Positions 9,464 through 17,951 are shown, counted from the stretch's first letter. The stretch is 64,000 nucleotides of DNA from Brevundimonas sp. (GCF_030704825.1 NZ_JAUYNX010000003.1:124001-188000), one strand, 5' to 3'. The notes: a model not told the origin generated them from the letters alone. Numbers and translations are program-made.

Positions 9464-10840
9464 TCAGCCGACCGCCGCGGGTCGCGGCGCGGGCGGGACC
9501 AGACCGGCCAGCTTCAGCCGCAGTTGCCGCTGGAGGAAGAACAGCGAGACCAGGCACTGCAGCAGGCCCGCGCTCGCCGACAGCCACCAGAAATGCTCCA
9601 GCCGAGTCCATGGCTGGGCCGACAGCCAGAAGGCTCCCCCCGCGAAGACCAGCAGGCGCAGCGCGCTGCCGACCAGGGCCGGCCGGGTGTCGCCCAGCGC
9701 CTGGAAGGTCCCCGAGGCGATGAAGATCAGCCCGGTGGCGATGAAGTTCAGCGACACGATGCGCAGATAGGTGGAGGCGACCTCGGCCACGGCCGCATCG
9801 GGCGTGAAGGGCGCGACCAGCCAGCCGGCCTCCCACTGGCAGATGAGGGTCAGGACCAGCATCAGGCCGCAGCTGATGATCGCCGCGTCGCGCACGGTGC
9901 GGCGGACACGGTCGGGCAGACCCGCGCCGAAATTCTGTCCGGCCACCGGGGCCACGGCGAAGGACACCGCCATGGCCGGCAGGAAGACCGACTGCATGAC
10001 CCGCGAGCCGACGCCGAACCCGGCCTGGGCCTCGGACCCGAAATCGCGGATCACGGCGTAGACGACCCCCATGGTGAAGAACATCAGCACGAACTCGGCC
10101 GCCGACGGCAGGCCGATGCCGACGATGCGTGACAGCACCGCGCGGTCGGGCCGGGCGAGGCGCAGGGGTTCGCCCATCAGCGTCTGCGCGCGTCCGAACA
10201 CCCAGACCGAGCCGACGAAGCCTGCCAGCGCCGCCAGCGAACTGGCCAGCCCCGCCCCGAAAGTTCCGAGCGGCAGGCCGGAGCCCCAGCCCGCGATCAG
10301 CACCGGCGCGAGGACGGCGTTGAGCAGGACGGTGCCCGACTGGATCAGCATGGTGGGCCGCACCACGCCTGCGGCCCGCAACGCCGCCCCTATGGCTCCG
10401 GTCGGAAACATCAACGCCAGCGCCGGCAGGAAGCCGTACAGATAGGCCGTCCCCTGCCGCGCCGTCTCCGGGTCCGCGGCGAAGGCGCCGACAGCCATGC
10501 CGCCGAAGCCGTAGCCTCCGATCAGCGTCAGGGCCGACAGCCCCAGGGAAATCAGCATCGACTGGCGATAGACGCCGTCGACCTGGGTGAAGTCCTTCGC
10601 CCCGATTCCGCGGGCGATCAGCGACAGGGAGCCGACGGCCACCATCTGGGCCGCCGCCATCACCAGAAAGAATACCACCCCCGCCAGACCGACGCCGGCG
10701 ATCGCATCCGGCCCGACGCCGGCGACGAAATAGAGATCGATCAGGAAATAGAGGGTCTGGAACAGCAGGCCCAGGCCGATGAAGGCCGCCATGCCGATCA
10801 GCCGCTTGCTGATGGAGCCCTGGGTGAGGTCGTGCTGCAT
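9464..10840 (-). CDS. MATE family efflux transporter
   Basis: A 458-residue inner-membrane exporter with twelve predicted helices in two similar halves, of the multidrug and toxic compound extrusion family (cation-coupled export). Helix 1 (FQTLYFLIDLYFVAGVGPDAIAGVG, here split by eye) and LIARGIGAKD are family-typical. The ATG at 10840 (MQHDLTQGSISKRL) gives the usual MATE N-terminus; an in-frame ATG at 10873 would leave almost no leader behind the likely promoter. It converges on parE with no gap. Regulation is probably transcriptional, by a protein binding the phased repeats at 10889-10925. Confidence 0.9.
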   Translation of the reverse strand: MQHDLTQGSISKRLIGMAAFIGLGLLFQTLYFLIDLYFVAGVGPDAIAGVGLAGVVFFLVMAAAQMVAVGSLSLIARGIGAKDFTQVDGVYRQSMLISLGLSALTLIGGYGFGGMAVGAFAADPETARQGTAYLYGFLPALALMFPTGAIGAALRAAGVVRPTMLIQSGTVLLNAVLAPVLIAGWGSGLPLGTFGAGLASSLAALAGFVGSVWVFGRAQTLMGEPLRLARPDRAVLSRIVGIGLPSAAEFVLMFFTMGVVYAVIRDFGSEAQAGFGVGSRVMQSVFLPAMAVSFAVAPVAGQNFGAGLPDRVRRTVRDAAIISCGLMLVLTLICQWEAGWLVAPFTPDAAVAEVASTYLRIVSLNFIATGLIFIASGTFQALGDTRPALVGSALRLLVFAGGAFWLSAQPWTRLEHFWWLSASAGLLQCLVSLFFLQRQLRLKLAGLVPPAPRPAAVG

Positions 10841-10885
10841 CTGGATCGTCCCGGCGACGCATGGCTCGCCCATGCCGAAGGCGGC

Positions 10886-10914
10886 GATTTACCCGGACAA
10901 AATTACCGCGTCAA
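10886..10914 (-). promoter_or_regulatory. Promoter of the MATE exporter gene
   Basis: Read on the minus strand, TTGACG at 10914-10909 is a good -35 box and TAAATC at 10891-10886 a weak -10, separated by 17 bp. The expected transcription start near 10879 leaves a leader of about 40 nt to the ATG at 10840. The boxes are interleaved with the three TTACC repeats. Confidence 0.5.
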
Positions 10915-10925
10915 TATTACCCGGA
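10889..10925. promoter_or_regulatory. Three 14-bp-phased TTACC repeats, candidate operator
   Basis: On the plus strand TTACCCGGA occurs at 10889-10897 and 10917-10925, with TTACCGC at 10903-10909 exactly midway, so the three copies start 14 bp apart. They cover the -35 to -10 region of the MATE promoter. The arrangement suggests repeated binding of one regulator; which one is unknown, and no regulator gene lies beside it. Confidence 0.5.
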
Positions 10926-10931
10926 TATATT

Positions 10932-11447
10932 CTATTCGCAGGTCGCCGGCGCTCCGTAGCGGCTGACCTGGCCGTGGGCCGTATCTCCTGTCAGGTGCAG
11001 CAGGGTCATCCGGTCATATTCGCACTCCGGCATGCCGGCGGCCTCGGCGTAGCCCAGCGCGCGGGCGATCAGGGGCACCGTGTTGCTGTGGCCGACGATC
11101 AGCACGACCGCGTCGTCCGGTAGAGCGTGGACCCGCTCGGCGATCGCGGCGACATGGGCCGCGCCGCCGCCATCGAGGCTGATCGGCTCCACCGACACCG
11201 AATGAAATTCCGCCGTCGGCGCCGCCGTCAGACGGGTGCGCTGCAGGGGGCTGGTGAAGATGTGGCCGGGGTGGACGTCGGCCAGGATCGCCGCGAGCGC
11301 GGCGGCGCGGGCCTGCCCCGCCTCCGACAGCGCCGGATCGGCGCTGGCGTCGGCCTTTTCCCCGTGGCGGACGAGATAGACGGTCTGGGCCATGGCGGAG
11401 GTGGCGGTCAGCAGCGACAGCGCGGCCGCGAGCAGAAGACGTTTCAT
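10932..11447 (-). CDS. Periplasmic histidine phosphatase family protein
   Basis: A 171-residue member of the histidine phosphatase (phosphoglycerate mutase-like, branch 1) superfamily. A signal peptide ends near SAMAQ (residue 20). Then comes the catalytic VRHGEK motif (R27, H28, G29), SPLQRTRLTA, and the second catalytic His in VLIVGHSNT (H120). It is short, as SixA and related phosphatases are, and predicted periplasmic because of the signal peptide. The substrate is unknown. It ends about 90 bp upstream of the MATE gene, and the MATE promoter lies in that gap, so the two are probably separate transcripts. Confidence 0.8.
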   Translation of the reverse strand: MKRLLLAAALSLLTATSAMAQTVYLVRHGEKADASADPALSEAGQARAAALAAILADVHPGHIFTSPLQRTRLTAAPTAEFHSVSVEPISLDGGGAAHVAAIAERVHALPDDAVVLIVGHSNTVPLIARALGYAEAAGMPECEYDRMTLLHLTGDTAHGQVSRYGAPATCE

Positions 11448-11502
11448 CGAGGGTTCCCCGTTCCGGCCCAGACTGGCGTGCGGGGCGACCGCTGTCGAGC
11501 CG

Positions 11503-12852
11503 TCAGTGCACCTTCCATTCGCCCGGCTGGGCGAAGGCCGGCTGACCGCTGACCTCGGCGTAGACCGAGCTAAGGTCCTCGAACACCCGGTTCCAGGCGA
11601 AGCGTTCGACGGTGCGGATCCGGGCGGCGGCCCCGAGGGCCTCGATATCGCGGGCGAACAGGGCCTCGACGGCGGCGGCGTAGTGGCGCGGGTCGGCGCT
11701 CTTCGCCAGCTGGCCGACCGTGTCGTCGACCGTCTCCTTGACCCCGCCGGCGTTGACCCCGACGACGGGACGGCCGCAGGCCATGGCCTCGAGCACGATC
11801 AGGCCGAACGGCTCCTTGTCGTTGGCGTGGACGAAGGCGTCGCAGCTGGCGATGATACGGGCCACCGCCTTGGGATTGGCTTCGTACGGCAAGGAAATGA
11901 CCCGCTCCTCGGCCGGCATGCCCGCCCCGGCGCCGACGAGGATCAGGTGATAGGGATCGCCGAGCGCCTGCACGGCCTGGATCAGGACGTCGATGTTCTT
12001 CTCGCGCGCCGGACGGCCGGCGAAGCACAGCAGGCGCGCCGAAGCCGGCAGGCCCAGCTTCTTCAACAGCCAGTCCCGGTCGCCGCGGTCGGGGCGGAAG
12101 GTGTCGATCTCGACCCCGAGCGGGCGGATGACGATGTCGCCGACCCCCGCTTCTTCCAGCCGGCGGGCGATGTAGCGGCTGGGCGAGACGACACGGTCGA
12201 ACTGGCCGAACAGCCGGGCCCAGCGCTTCTCGACCGGCTTCTTGGCCCATTCGCCGAAATGCAGGGCGGCGAGGCCCGCGGGGTCGGAATGGCAGAAGCC
12301 GACAACCGGGCAACTCGCGCGCTGGCCGGCCTCCAGGGCCCCTTGCCCCGGCGTATAGGGATCGCCCGCCTCGATGATCGCCGGATTCAACGACGCGACC
12401 CAGGCGCCCCAGCGGCGCACCGAGGTGGGCCAGCGATAGCCGTCGCCGAAGGGCAGCTTTGTCGCATGAAGCTGGACGATGCCGTCGTCACCGGCCTTGT
12501 GGTGGGCGCCGGGCACGACCAGCGAATGGCTGACGCCGGGGCGGTTCGCCTCCAGCCAGGCCTTCTTGGACAGGAGATAGCGTTTCACCCCACCTGAGCG
12601 GGGCGCATATAGCATGGTGGTGTCGACCAGCCGCGGCCGTCCGTCGTCGCCGGCGGCCTTGGTCGCCGCCAGGGTCTCGGAGACCTCCTCGTCCCAGCCC
12701 GGGATGAGGCGCAACTCGCCTTCCTGCACCTCGAGGCCCGCCAGACTCATCAGTTCTCTTTCCGCGGCGGTGACGTTGGCTCTTCCAACGCGCTTGACCC
12801 GCTTCTGGATGCGGCGGGCCTTGCGGACCTTCGACATATGCGACTTGACCAT
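11503..12852 (-). CDS. Glycosyltransferase family 4 (GT-B fold)
   Basis: A 449-residue retaining glycosyltransferase of the group 1 (GT4) type. The nucleotide-sugar site shows FAGRPAREKNIDVLIQA, LILVGAGAG and the E-x7-E motif EPFGLIVLE (E347 and E355), followed by ACGRPVVGVNAGGVKE. The N-terminal half contains TMLYAPRSGGVKRYL, the usual glycine-rich loop of the acceptor domain, after a basic leader (KVRKARRIQKRVKRV). It probably adds a sugar to a surface glycan or glycolipid; relatives are often annotated as alpha-mannosyltransferases. It starts 31 bp after the ribbon-helix-helix gene on the same strand and may be read through from it. Confidence 0.85.
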   Translation of the reverse strand: MVKSHMSKVRKARRIQKRVKRVGRANVTAAERELMSLAGLEVQEGELRLIPGWDEEVSETLAATKAAGDDGRPRLVDTTMLYAPRSGGVKRYLLSKKAWLEANRPGVSHSLVVPGAHHKAGDDGIVQLHATKLPFGDGYRWPTSVRRWGAWVASLNPAIIEAGDPYTPGQGALEAGQRASCPVVGFCHSDPAGLAALHFGEWAKKPVEKRWARLFGQFDRVVSPSRYIARRLEEAGVGDIVIRPLGVEIDTFRPDRGDRDWLLKKLGLPASARLLCFAGRPAREKNIDVLIQAVQALGDPYHLILVGAGAGMPAEERVISLPYEANPKAVARIIASCDAFVHANDKEPFGLIVLEAMACGRPVVGVNAGGVKETVDDTVGQLAKSADPRHYAAAVEALFARDIEALGAAARIRTVERFAWNRVFEDLSSVYAEVSGQPAFAQPGEWKVH

Positions 12853-12883
12853 GAGCCGCCCGTAACGCCGCCGAAGGCTAAGC

Positions 12884-13066
12884 TCAAGCGTCGTCGGTCG
12901 GGGGAGCGTCGTCGGACGGCGATATGCCGCGCCGGGCCATGGCCTCGCGGAGCAGGATCTCGACCTGGGCGTTGACCGAGCGCAGTTCGGCGGCGGCCAA
13001 TTTCTCGACCGCCGCCATCACGCCCGGAGACGCGCGCATCAGGAAGGGCTTCCTCGGCCGCGCCAT
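12884..13066 (-). CDS. Arc-family ribbon-helix-helix DNA-binding protein
   Basis: A 60-residue protein with the Arc/MetJ ribbon-helix-helix layout: short basic start ([11 protein letters not shown]), a helix around [15 protein letters not shown], then [14 protein letters not shown]. The Ser-Val-Asn/Ile-Leu pattern before the second helix is typical of Arc-type repressors, which bind DNA as dimers of dimers through a two-stranded sheet. The start at 13066 lies 1 bp after the TGA of the SPFH gene, so translation is probably coupled. An in-frame upstream start inside the SPFH gene looks artificial. No toxin is nearby. It probably represses its own operon at the palindrome at 13984-13993, which is inference. 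Confidence 0.75.
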   Translation of the reverse strand: MARPRKPFLMRASPGVMAAVEKLAAAELRSVNAQVEILLREAMARRGISPSDDAPPTDDA

Positions 13067-13067
13067 G

Positions 13068-13958
13068 TCAGCCGTACAGGGTGCCGGTGTTGACAACCGG
13101 CTGGGCCTCGCGATCCGCGCACAGGACGACCAGCAGGTTGGACACCATGGCCGCCTTGCGGTCTTCGTCGAGGTCGACGACGCCGCGTTCGTTCAGGTCT
13201 GCCAGGGCGTTTTCGACCATGCCGACGGCGCCCCGCACGATGAGGCGACGCGCGGAGAGGATAGCCTCGGCCTGCTGGCGGCGCAGCATGGCCCCCGCGA
13301 TCTCGGGCGCATAGGCCAGGTGGGCCAGCCGCGCCTCGTCCACGGCGACGCCCGCGACGCTGACCCGCCCGACGAGTTCGTCCCGCAGGCGGCCCGCCAC
13401 GTCCTCTGCGTCGGCGCGCAGGGTCATCTCGGAGTCCGCCCCCTCCTCGCCGTGGTCGTAGGCGTAGTGCGAGGCGATGTCGCGCAGGGCGGTGTCGACC
13501 TGGATGTTCACGAAGGCCTGGTAGTCGTCGACGTCGAACAGGGCCTGGGCCGAGTCCTGCACGCGCCAGACGACGTTGGCGGCGATCTCGATGGGGCTGC
13601 CGCGCTTGTCGTTCACCTTCAGCTTGTCGCTGGTCAGATTTCGGACACGCAAGGAAATCTTCTTGCGGCTGTACCAGGGCAGGACCCAGCGCAATCCGGT
13701 CTTGCGGTCGGTGCCGCGATAGTCGCCGAACAGCATGATGGCCATCGCCTCGTTGGGCTGGAGCGAATAAAGGCCGCAGATCAGCAGCAGGCCGACGACG
13801 GCGGCGGCGATCCCGGCGACGACGCGCAGGGCGCTGTCGGGGTCCTGGGCGATGCTGACCGGTCCGGCGACGAGCAGCAGCAGGCCGAGAAGCAGCATCA
13901 GAATGCCGTTGGCGGTCGAGGCCGGGCGTTCGGCGGATCGGGAATGGGTGGTGGTCAT
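13068..13958 (-). CDS. SPFH/band 7 domain membrane protein
   Basis: A 296-residue protein. Two hydrophobic segments (about residues 18-38 and 47-65) anchor it in the inner membrane. They are followed by an SPFH (stomatin/prohibitin/flotillin/HflK) domain: [20 protein letters not shown], then [18 protein letters not shown], then [18 protein letters not shown]. Such proteins form large rings or microdomains and often scaffold proteases or other membrane complexes. The ATG at 13958 has a strong AAGGAGGG site; the longer frame to 14069 lacks one. It is coupled to the Arc-type gene downstream, an association I believe recurs in proteobacteria, but its role is not established. Confidence 0.85.
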   Translation of the reverse strand: MTTTHSRSAERPASTANGILMLLLGLLLLVAGPVSIAQDPDSALRVVAGIAAAVVGLLLICGLYSLQPNEAMAIMLFGDYRGTDRKTGLRWVLPWYSRKKISLRVRNLTSDKLKVNDKRGSPIEIAANVVWRVQDSAQALFDVDDYQAFVNIQVDTALRDIASHYAYDHGEEGADSEMTLRADAEDVAGRLRDELVGRVSVAGVAVDEARLAHLAYAPEIAGAMLRRQQAEAILSARRLIVRGAVGMVENALADLNERGVVDLDEDRKAAMVSNLLVVLCADREAQPVVNTGTLYG

Positions 13959-13974
13959 CGGGGCCCTCCTTGTC

Positions 13975-13993
13975 GATATAAAAGTGATATCAC
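13975..13993. promoter_or_regulatory. GTGATATCAC palindrome, candidate operator of the SPFH-Arc operon
   Basis: A perfect 10-bp palindrome GTGATATCAC lies at 13984-13993, 26 bp upstream of the SPFH ATG, with an additional half-like GATATA at 13975-13980. Ribbon-helix-helix repressors bind short palindromes and half-sites of this size, so autoregulation by the downstream Arc-type protein is likely but unproven. Confidence 0.5.
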
Positions 13994-14062
13994 CATGATT
14001 GCGTTTCTGGCAATGGCCGCGCTTGCGACCGGGCCCGTGGGCGCGCGTTCGGCCTTGCATTC

Positions 14063-14087
14063 GCCTCAAATTCGAGAAACTTGAGGC
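14063..14087. repeat. Inverted repeat in divergent intergenic region
   Basis: GCCTCAA at 14063-14069 is mirrored by TTGAGGC at 14081-14087 (7 bp each, 11-nt loop). It lies between the divergent SPFH operon and the autotransporter gene, about 70 bp before the latter. It could be an operator or a hairpin in a leader; there is no T-run, so it is not a normal terminator. Confidence 0.35.
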
Positions 14088-14157
14088 AGGTCGGCATGGT
14101 CCCTGTTAGAGGATCGCCGGCGTCTCTGCGCGTCTCGTCCACAGGGGTTTCTTCCGA

Positions 14158-17100
14158 ATGCGTATTCTACTTGCGACCGCGGTGGCGATCGCTCCCCTGA
14201 TGGCGGCGACCGGCGCGCTGGCCGAGGTCGTGATCTCGACCGCGCGCACGACGCCGATCACCACGTCGAACGCCACCGGCTCCGGGGCCGACAGCGTCCG
14301 CATCGCATCCGGCGGCGCGATCAACGTGAGCAGCGGCGTCGCCCTGACCCTGGATTCCAGTCACAGCGTCGATATCGATTCGGGCGGCACGATCACCATG
14401 GCAGCGGCCGCGAACGGAGCCACCGCCGTGCTGGCCAACGGCGGCAACACCGGCAATGTCCTGATCGGCGGCACCATCACGGTCGAGGACGACATCACCT
14501 CCACCACCGACGTGGACACCGACAACGACGGCGACGCCGACGGCGCCTTCGCGAACGGCACGGGCCGCTACGGGGTTCGGGTGGTCGGCGCGTCCGCGCT
14601 TACGGGAAATGTCGTGCTCGAGACGGGCGGCTCGATCCGCGTGGAGGGCAACGATTCCTTTGGCATATCGCTGGAAGCGCCGCTGACCGGCAACCTCGAT
14701 GTCCTGGGCTCCGTCAGCGTTCTCGGAAACAATAGTTATGGCGTGCGCGCCACGGGCGCCGTGGGCGGCGATGTGCGACTGGTAGGTTCGATCAACGCCC
14801 AGGGCGGGGGCGCCGTGGGCGCCTCGGTCGAAGGCGATGTCGGCGGATCGCTGCTCGTGGAGTCGAGCATCAGCGTGACCGGCTATCGCTATACGACCCG
14901 CCCCCAGGTGCGGCCTGACACCTACGTCGAGACGACCGCAAACGACGCGGACTACATCTTCCTCGACGAACTGGACCCCGACGATCTTCTGCAAGGCGGG
15001 CCGGCGCTGCGGATCGCGTCGAACATCGCCGGGGGCGTCCTGTTCGACCGTCCGCCGACCTACGGCGGTTCGGGCATCGAGGCCGACGACGACGACGACG
15101 GCGTCAAGAATGGCGACGAGGACGACGACGGCGACGGCACCATCAATCGCACCGACACTGACCGCGACGGAAACGGCGTGATCGACACCGCCGAGTCGAC
15201 CGCCAACGTGACCAGCTATGGCGCCGCGCCGGCCGTCCTGGTGGGATCCGGGACCCGGTCGATCACCCTCGGGGCCGTGGGCACCGGCGATGAAGCCTAC
15301 GGCTTCATCAACCGCGGCGGCATCTCGGGCCACGGCGTCTATGATGGCGTCCAGGGCAATGCGCTGGTGTTCGGAGGCGGCGCCGGGCAGACCGTGACCA
15401 TCGACGGCGGCATCCGCAACGACGGCTCGGTCGTCGCCCTGGCCTTCGATGCCAGTTCGACCGCCCTCCGCATCGGCGACGGCGTCTCGACGCCCGTGCT
15501 CAACAACGCCGGCGTCATCTCCGCCGGCGTCAACAGCGACGTCGCCGCCACGGGCACGGCGATCCGGATCGACGCCGGGGCCACGCTCCCGACGTTCAGC
15601 AACACGGGCAATATTCTGGCGTCGGCCGGCGGGGGCGTCGCGAACACCTTCGCGCTCCAGGACCTGAGCGGGACCCTGACCTCGATCACCAACACGGGAT
15701 CGATCCAGGCCCTGGTCGGCGCCAACGCGGACGGCGATCCGATCACCGGAACCGGCACGGCCTTCGACGTGAGCGCCAACACGACCGGCGTGACCCTGCT
15801 CCAGAGGGGCGTCACGGCCACGCCGACCACCTCGAACCCGGATACCGACGGCGATGGCGTGCCGGACGGCAACGAACCCATCATCGTGGGCGCGATCCGG
15901 CTGGGCTCGGGCGGCGACACGGTCGATATCCGCAACGGCCTGGTTCTCGGGGACATCGATTTCGGCGCCGGCGCGGACAGTCTGTCGATCACCGGCGGAG
16001 GCGTCGTGCGCGGGGCCCTGTCCGACAGCGGCGGCGACCTCTCGATCAACGTCGCCAACGGCGTCCTGGACGCCCGGCAAACCACCATGCTCAACGTGTC
16101 GGACCTGAACGTCGGGGCGAACGGCGACCTGATCATCACCGTCGACCCGGCCAACAGCGGCTCGGGCGGCTTCAACGTCGCCGGAACCGCCACTCTCGCC
16201 GACGGCGCCGGCCTGGGCGTCCGCTTCACCTCGTTGCTGGCGGGACCGGAACGCTTCACCCTGATCGACGCGGCGACGCTGAACTACGGCGCCATCGACG
16301 TGGACTCGGTCGAGGAAAACTCGCCCTATCTCTATGTGGTCGACGTCGGGTCCGACGTGCCGGCCGGCGAGGTCTTCGTCGATGTCCGGCAGCGGACCGC
16401 CGAGGAAGCCGACCTGATCGCGGTCGAGGCCTCGATGTACGACTCCTTCTATGCGGCGCTGGGAGACGCCGACGCCAGCGACATCCGCAACGCCTTCCTC
16501 GCCCAGACAGGGCGCGAGGATTTCATCAACCTGTACGAACAGCTGCTGCCCGACCATTCCGGCGGCCCGCTGCTGTCGCTGGCCTCGGGCGTCGACGCGG
16601 TGACGCGGGCGCTGACCGGCCGCAACGCCTCGGCCGCGCCGGGCGAGACCAGCGCCTGGGTGCAGGAGATCAATTTCTACGCCGACAAGGACAAGACCGA
16701 CACCTACGGCTTCCGCTCGGAGGGCTTCGGGGTCGCCGGCGGCGTTGAACGCGGCACCGGCCTGGGCGCCGTGGGCCTGACGGCGGCCTTCACCTCGTCC
16801 GACCTTGAGGATCCCGAGTCCGAGGCCGAGGAGGTCCTGTCCGCCAATCTGCTGGAGCTGGGCCTCTACTGGCGCGCCCAGGGCCAGTACTGGACCACCT
16901 GGGCGCGGGCGGCCGCGGGCTACGCCACCTTCAACTCCGAGCGCCGCTTCGTCGGCGGCGGCCTGAACCTGTCCAATGAATCCGACTGGAGCGGCTTCAC
17001 CCTCGCCGCGGCCGGCGGCGCCTCGTATGAGCGCAATTTCGGCCGCTTCAGCATCCGGCCCGAGGCCTATGCCGAATTCTTCTCGCTGAGCGAGGACGGC

Positions 17101-17469
17101 CACGTCGAGACCGGCGGCGGCGACGGTTTCGACCTCGAGATCGACGACCGCGAAGGCCACCTGTTCACGGCCACCGCGGCGGTCAACATCGGCATGGCCA
17201 TGGGTGAGAACAGCTGGCTCCGGCCCGAGCTGCGGGTCGGCTGGCGCCAGAACATCTCGGTCGATCCGGGCGAGACCATCGCCCGCTTCCGCTCGGGCGG
17301 TCCGGACTTCACCCTGGACGGCGGCACGATCGAGGGCGGCGGACCGATCGTCGGCCTGCGGGTCAACATCGGCAACGAACTGGGCATGCTGTCGATCAGC
17401 GCCGACGCCGAGATGATCGAGGACTACATCCGGTACATGCTGTTCCTGCGGGCCAGCTTCCGGTTCTAG
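14158..17469 (+). CDS. Autotransporter (type Va secretion) with Asp-rich repeats
   Basis: A 1103-residue surface or secreted protein. A signal peptide (MRILLATAVAIAPLMAATGALA) is followed by a long passenger with beta-helix-like repeats (NTGNVLIGGTI, LTGNVVLETGGSIRV, NNSYGVRATG). The C-terminal 270 residues or so form the autotransporter beta-barrel (WVQEINFYADKD onward) and end in the outer-membrane signature RASFRF. The passenger carries Asp-rich calcium-loop-like stretches near residues 118 (DTDNDGDADG), 308 (DDDDDGVKNGDEDDDGDG) and 561 (DTDGDGVPDG), like thrombospondin type 3 repeats. No protease or lipase motif is visible, so adhesion is the likely role. A CTTCCGA stretch precedes the ATG, not a clear ribosome site. 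Confidence 0.9.
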   Translation: MRILLATAVAIAPLMAATGALAEVVISTARTTPITTSNATGSGADSVRIASGGAINVSSGVALTLDSSHSVDIDSGGTITMAAAANGATAVLANGGNTGNVLIGGTITVEDDITSTTDVDTDNDGDADGAFANGTGRYGVRVVGASALTGNVVLETGGSIRVEGNDSFGISLEAPLTGNLDVLGSVSVLGNNSYGVRATGAVGGDVRLVGSINAQGGGAVGASVEGDVGGSLLVESSISVTGYRYTTRPQVRPDTYVETTANDADYIFLDELDPDDLLQGGPALRIASNIAGGVLFDRPPTYGGSGIEADDDDDGVKNGDEDDDGDGTINRTDTDRDGNGVIDTAESTANVTSYGAAPAVLVGSGTRSITLGAVGTGDEAYGFINRGGISGHGVYDGVQGNALVFGGGAGQTVTIDGGIRNDGSVVALAFDASSTALRIGDGVSTPVLNNAGVISAGVNSDVAATGTAIRIDAGATLPTFSNTGNILASAGGGVANTFALQDLSGTLTSITNTGSIQALVGANADGDPITGTGTAFDVSANTTGVTLLQRGVTATPTTSNPDTDGDGVPDGNEPIIVGAIRLGSGGDTVDIRNGLVLGDIDFGAGADSLSITGGGVVRGALSDSGGDLSINVANGVLDARQTTMLNVSDLNVGANGDLIITVDPANSGSGGFNVAGTATLADGAGLGVRFTSLLAGPERFTLIDAATLNYGAIDVDSVEENSPYLYVVDVGSDVPAGEVFVDVRQRTAEEADLIAVEASMYDSFYAALGDADASDIRNAFLAQTGREDFINLYEQLLPDHSGGPLLSLASGVDAVTRALTGRNASAAPGETSAWVQEINFYADKDKTDTYGFRSEGFGVAGGVERGTGLGAVGLTAAFTSSDLEDPESEAEEVLSANLLELGLYWRAQGQYWTTWARAAAGYATFNSERRFVGGGLNLSNESDWSGFTLAAAGGASYERNFGRFSIRPEAYAEFFSLSEDGHVETGGGDGFDLEIDDREGHLFTATAAVNIGMAMGENSWLRPELRVGWRQNISVDPGETIARFRSGGPDFTLDGGTIEGGGPIVGLRVNIGNELGMLSISADAEMIEDYIRYMLFLRASFRF

Positions 17470-17480
17470 GGCGCGGAGTT

Positions 17481-17496
17481 TCCACGGTTTCGTGGA
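17481..17496 (+). other. Hairpin abutting the tRNA-Val 5' end
   Basis: TCCACG-GTTT-CGTGGA forms a perfect 6-bp stem with a 4-nt loop, 11 bp after the autotransporter stop and one base before the tRNA. There is no T-run. It may end the autotransporter mRNA by being processed with the tRNA, or be a trailing 5' leader hairpin removed by RNase P. Confidence 0.4.
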
Positions 17497-17497
17497 C

Positions 17498-17574
17498 GGG
17501 CGGCTAGCTCAGCTGGTCAGAGCACCTCGTTTACACCGAGGGGGTCGGGGGTTCGAACCCCTCGCCGCCCACCA
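17498..17574 (+). tRNA. tRNA-Val (anticodon TAC)
   Basis: A 77-nt cloverleaf with encoded CCA. Acceptor GGGCGGC pairs with GCCGCCC, the D-arm holds AGCTGGTCAG, the anticodon stem is CCTCG/CGAGG with loop TTTACAC (anticodon TAC), and the T-loop is TTCGAAC. The T-stem has one G:T wobble. It reads GUA and, through modified U34, probably other valine codons. Confidence 0.95.
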
Positions 17575-17677
17575 GCCGCGCGCGGCCTGATCCGCGCCTC
17601 CATTCGGCCTGATCGGCCGCTCAGAATACGTTCACCATTTGCCGGTTAACCCTGAACCGTCGGGAGTAGGCGCGAGC

Positions 17678-17950
17678 ATGACCAGAATCATCAGAACGGG
17701 CGGAACCCTGCTCGCCGTCACGGCCGCGGGCCTGATGCTGCAGGGGTGCCTCGTCGGCGCCGTGGTCGGCACGGCAGGCGCGGTGGTCGGCGGAACGGTC
17801 AAGGCCACGGGCGCCGTGGTCGGGGCCGGCGTGGACGCCGTCACCACCTCCGACGAGGAAACCCGGGCCCGGCGGGAACGCGAACAGCGCGACTGGGAAC
17901 GTGAGCAGCGTCGTTGCGAGCAGCGCCAGCGCCAGGGCCGCGACTGCTGA
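17678..17950 (+). CDS. Small glycine-zipper lipoprotein, unknown function
   Basis: A 90-residue envelope protein. The signal ends in the lipobox LQGC (about residue 23), followed by a Gly/Ala/Val-rich stretch (LVGAVVGTAGAVVGG) resembling a glycine-zipper membrane motif, then a highly charged Arg/Glu-rich tail ending in Cys. The ATG at 17678 has GGGAG upstream; an in-frame earlier ATG at 17639 would bury the signal and is rejected. It ends one base before the convergent queD stop. Function unknown. Confidence 0.65.
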   Translation: MTRIIRTGGTLLAVTAAGLMLQGCLVGAVVGTAGAVVGGTVKATGAVVGAGVDAVTTSDEETRARREREQRDWEREQRRCEQRQRQGRDC

Positions 17951-17951
17951 C

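Noticed and set aside
12884-13066. A toxin-antitoxin module based on the Arc-type gene
   Set aside because: No small toxin gene is adjacent; the partners are an SPFH protein and a glycosyltransferase.
14167-17160. A 997-codon open frame antisense to the autotransporter
   Set aside because: It is a by-product of GC-rich codon usage; its translation is low complexity (G/A/R/D/V) with no domain and the plus frame is a clear autotransporter.
17625-17660. A CtrA box before the lipoprotein gene at 17678
   Set aside because: TTCA and GTTAAC occur there but the spacing (11 bp between half-sites) does not match the N7 consensus.
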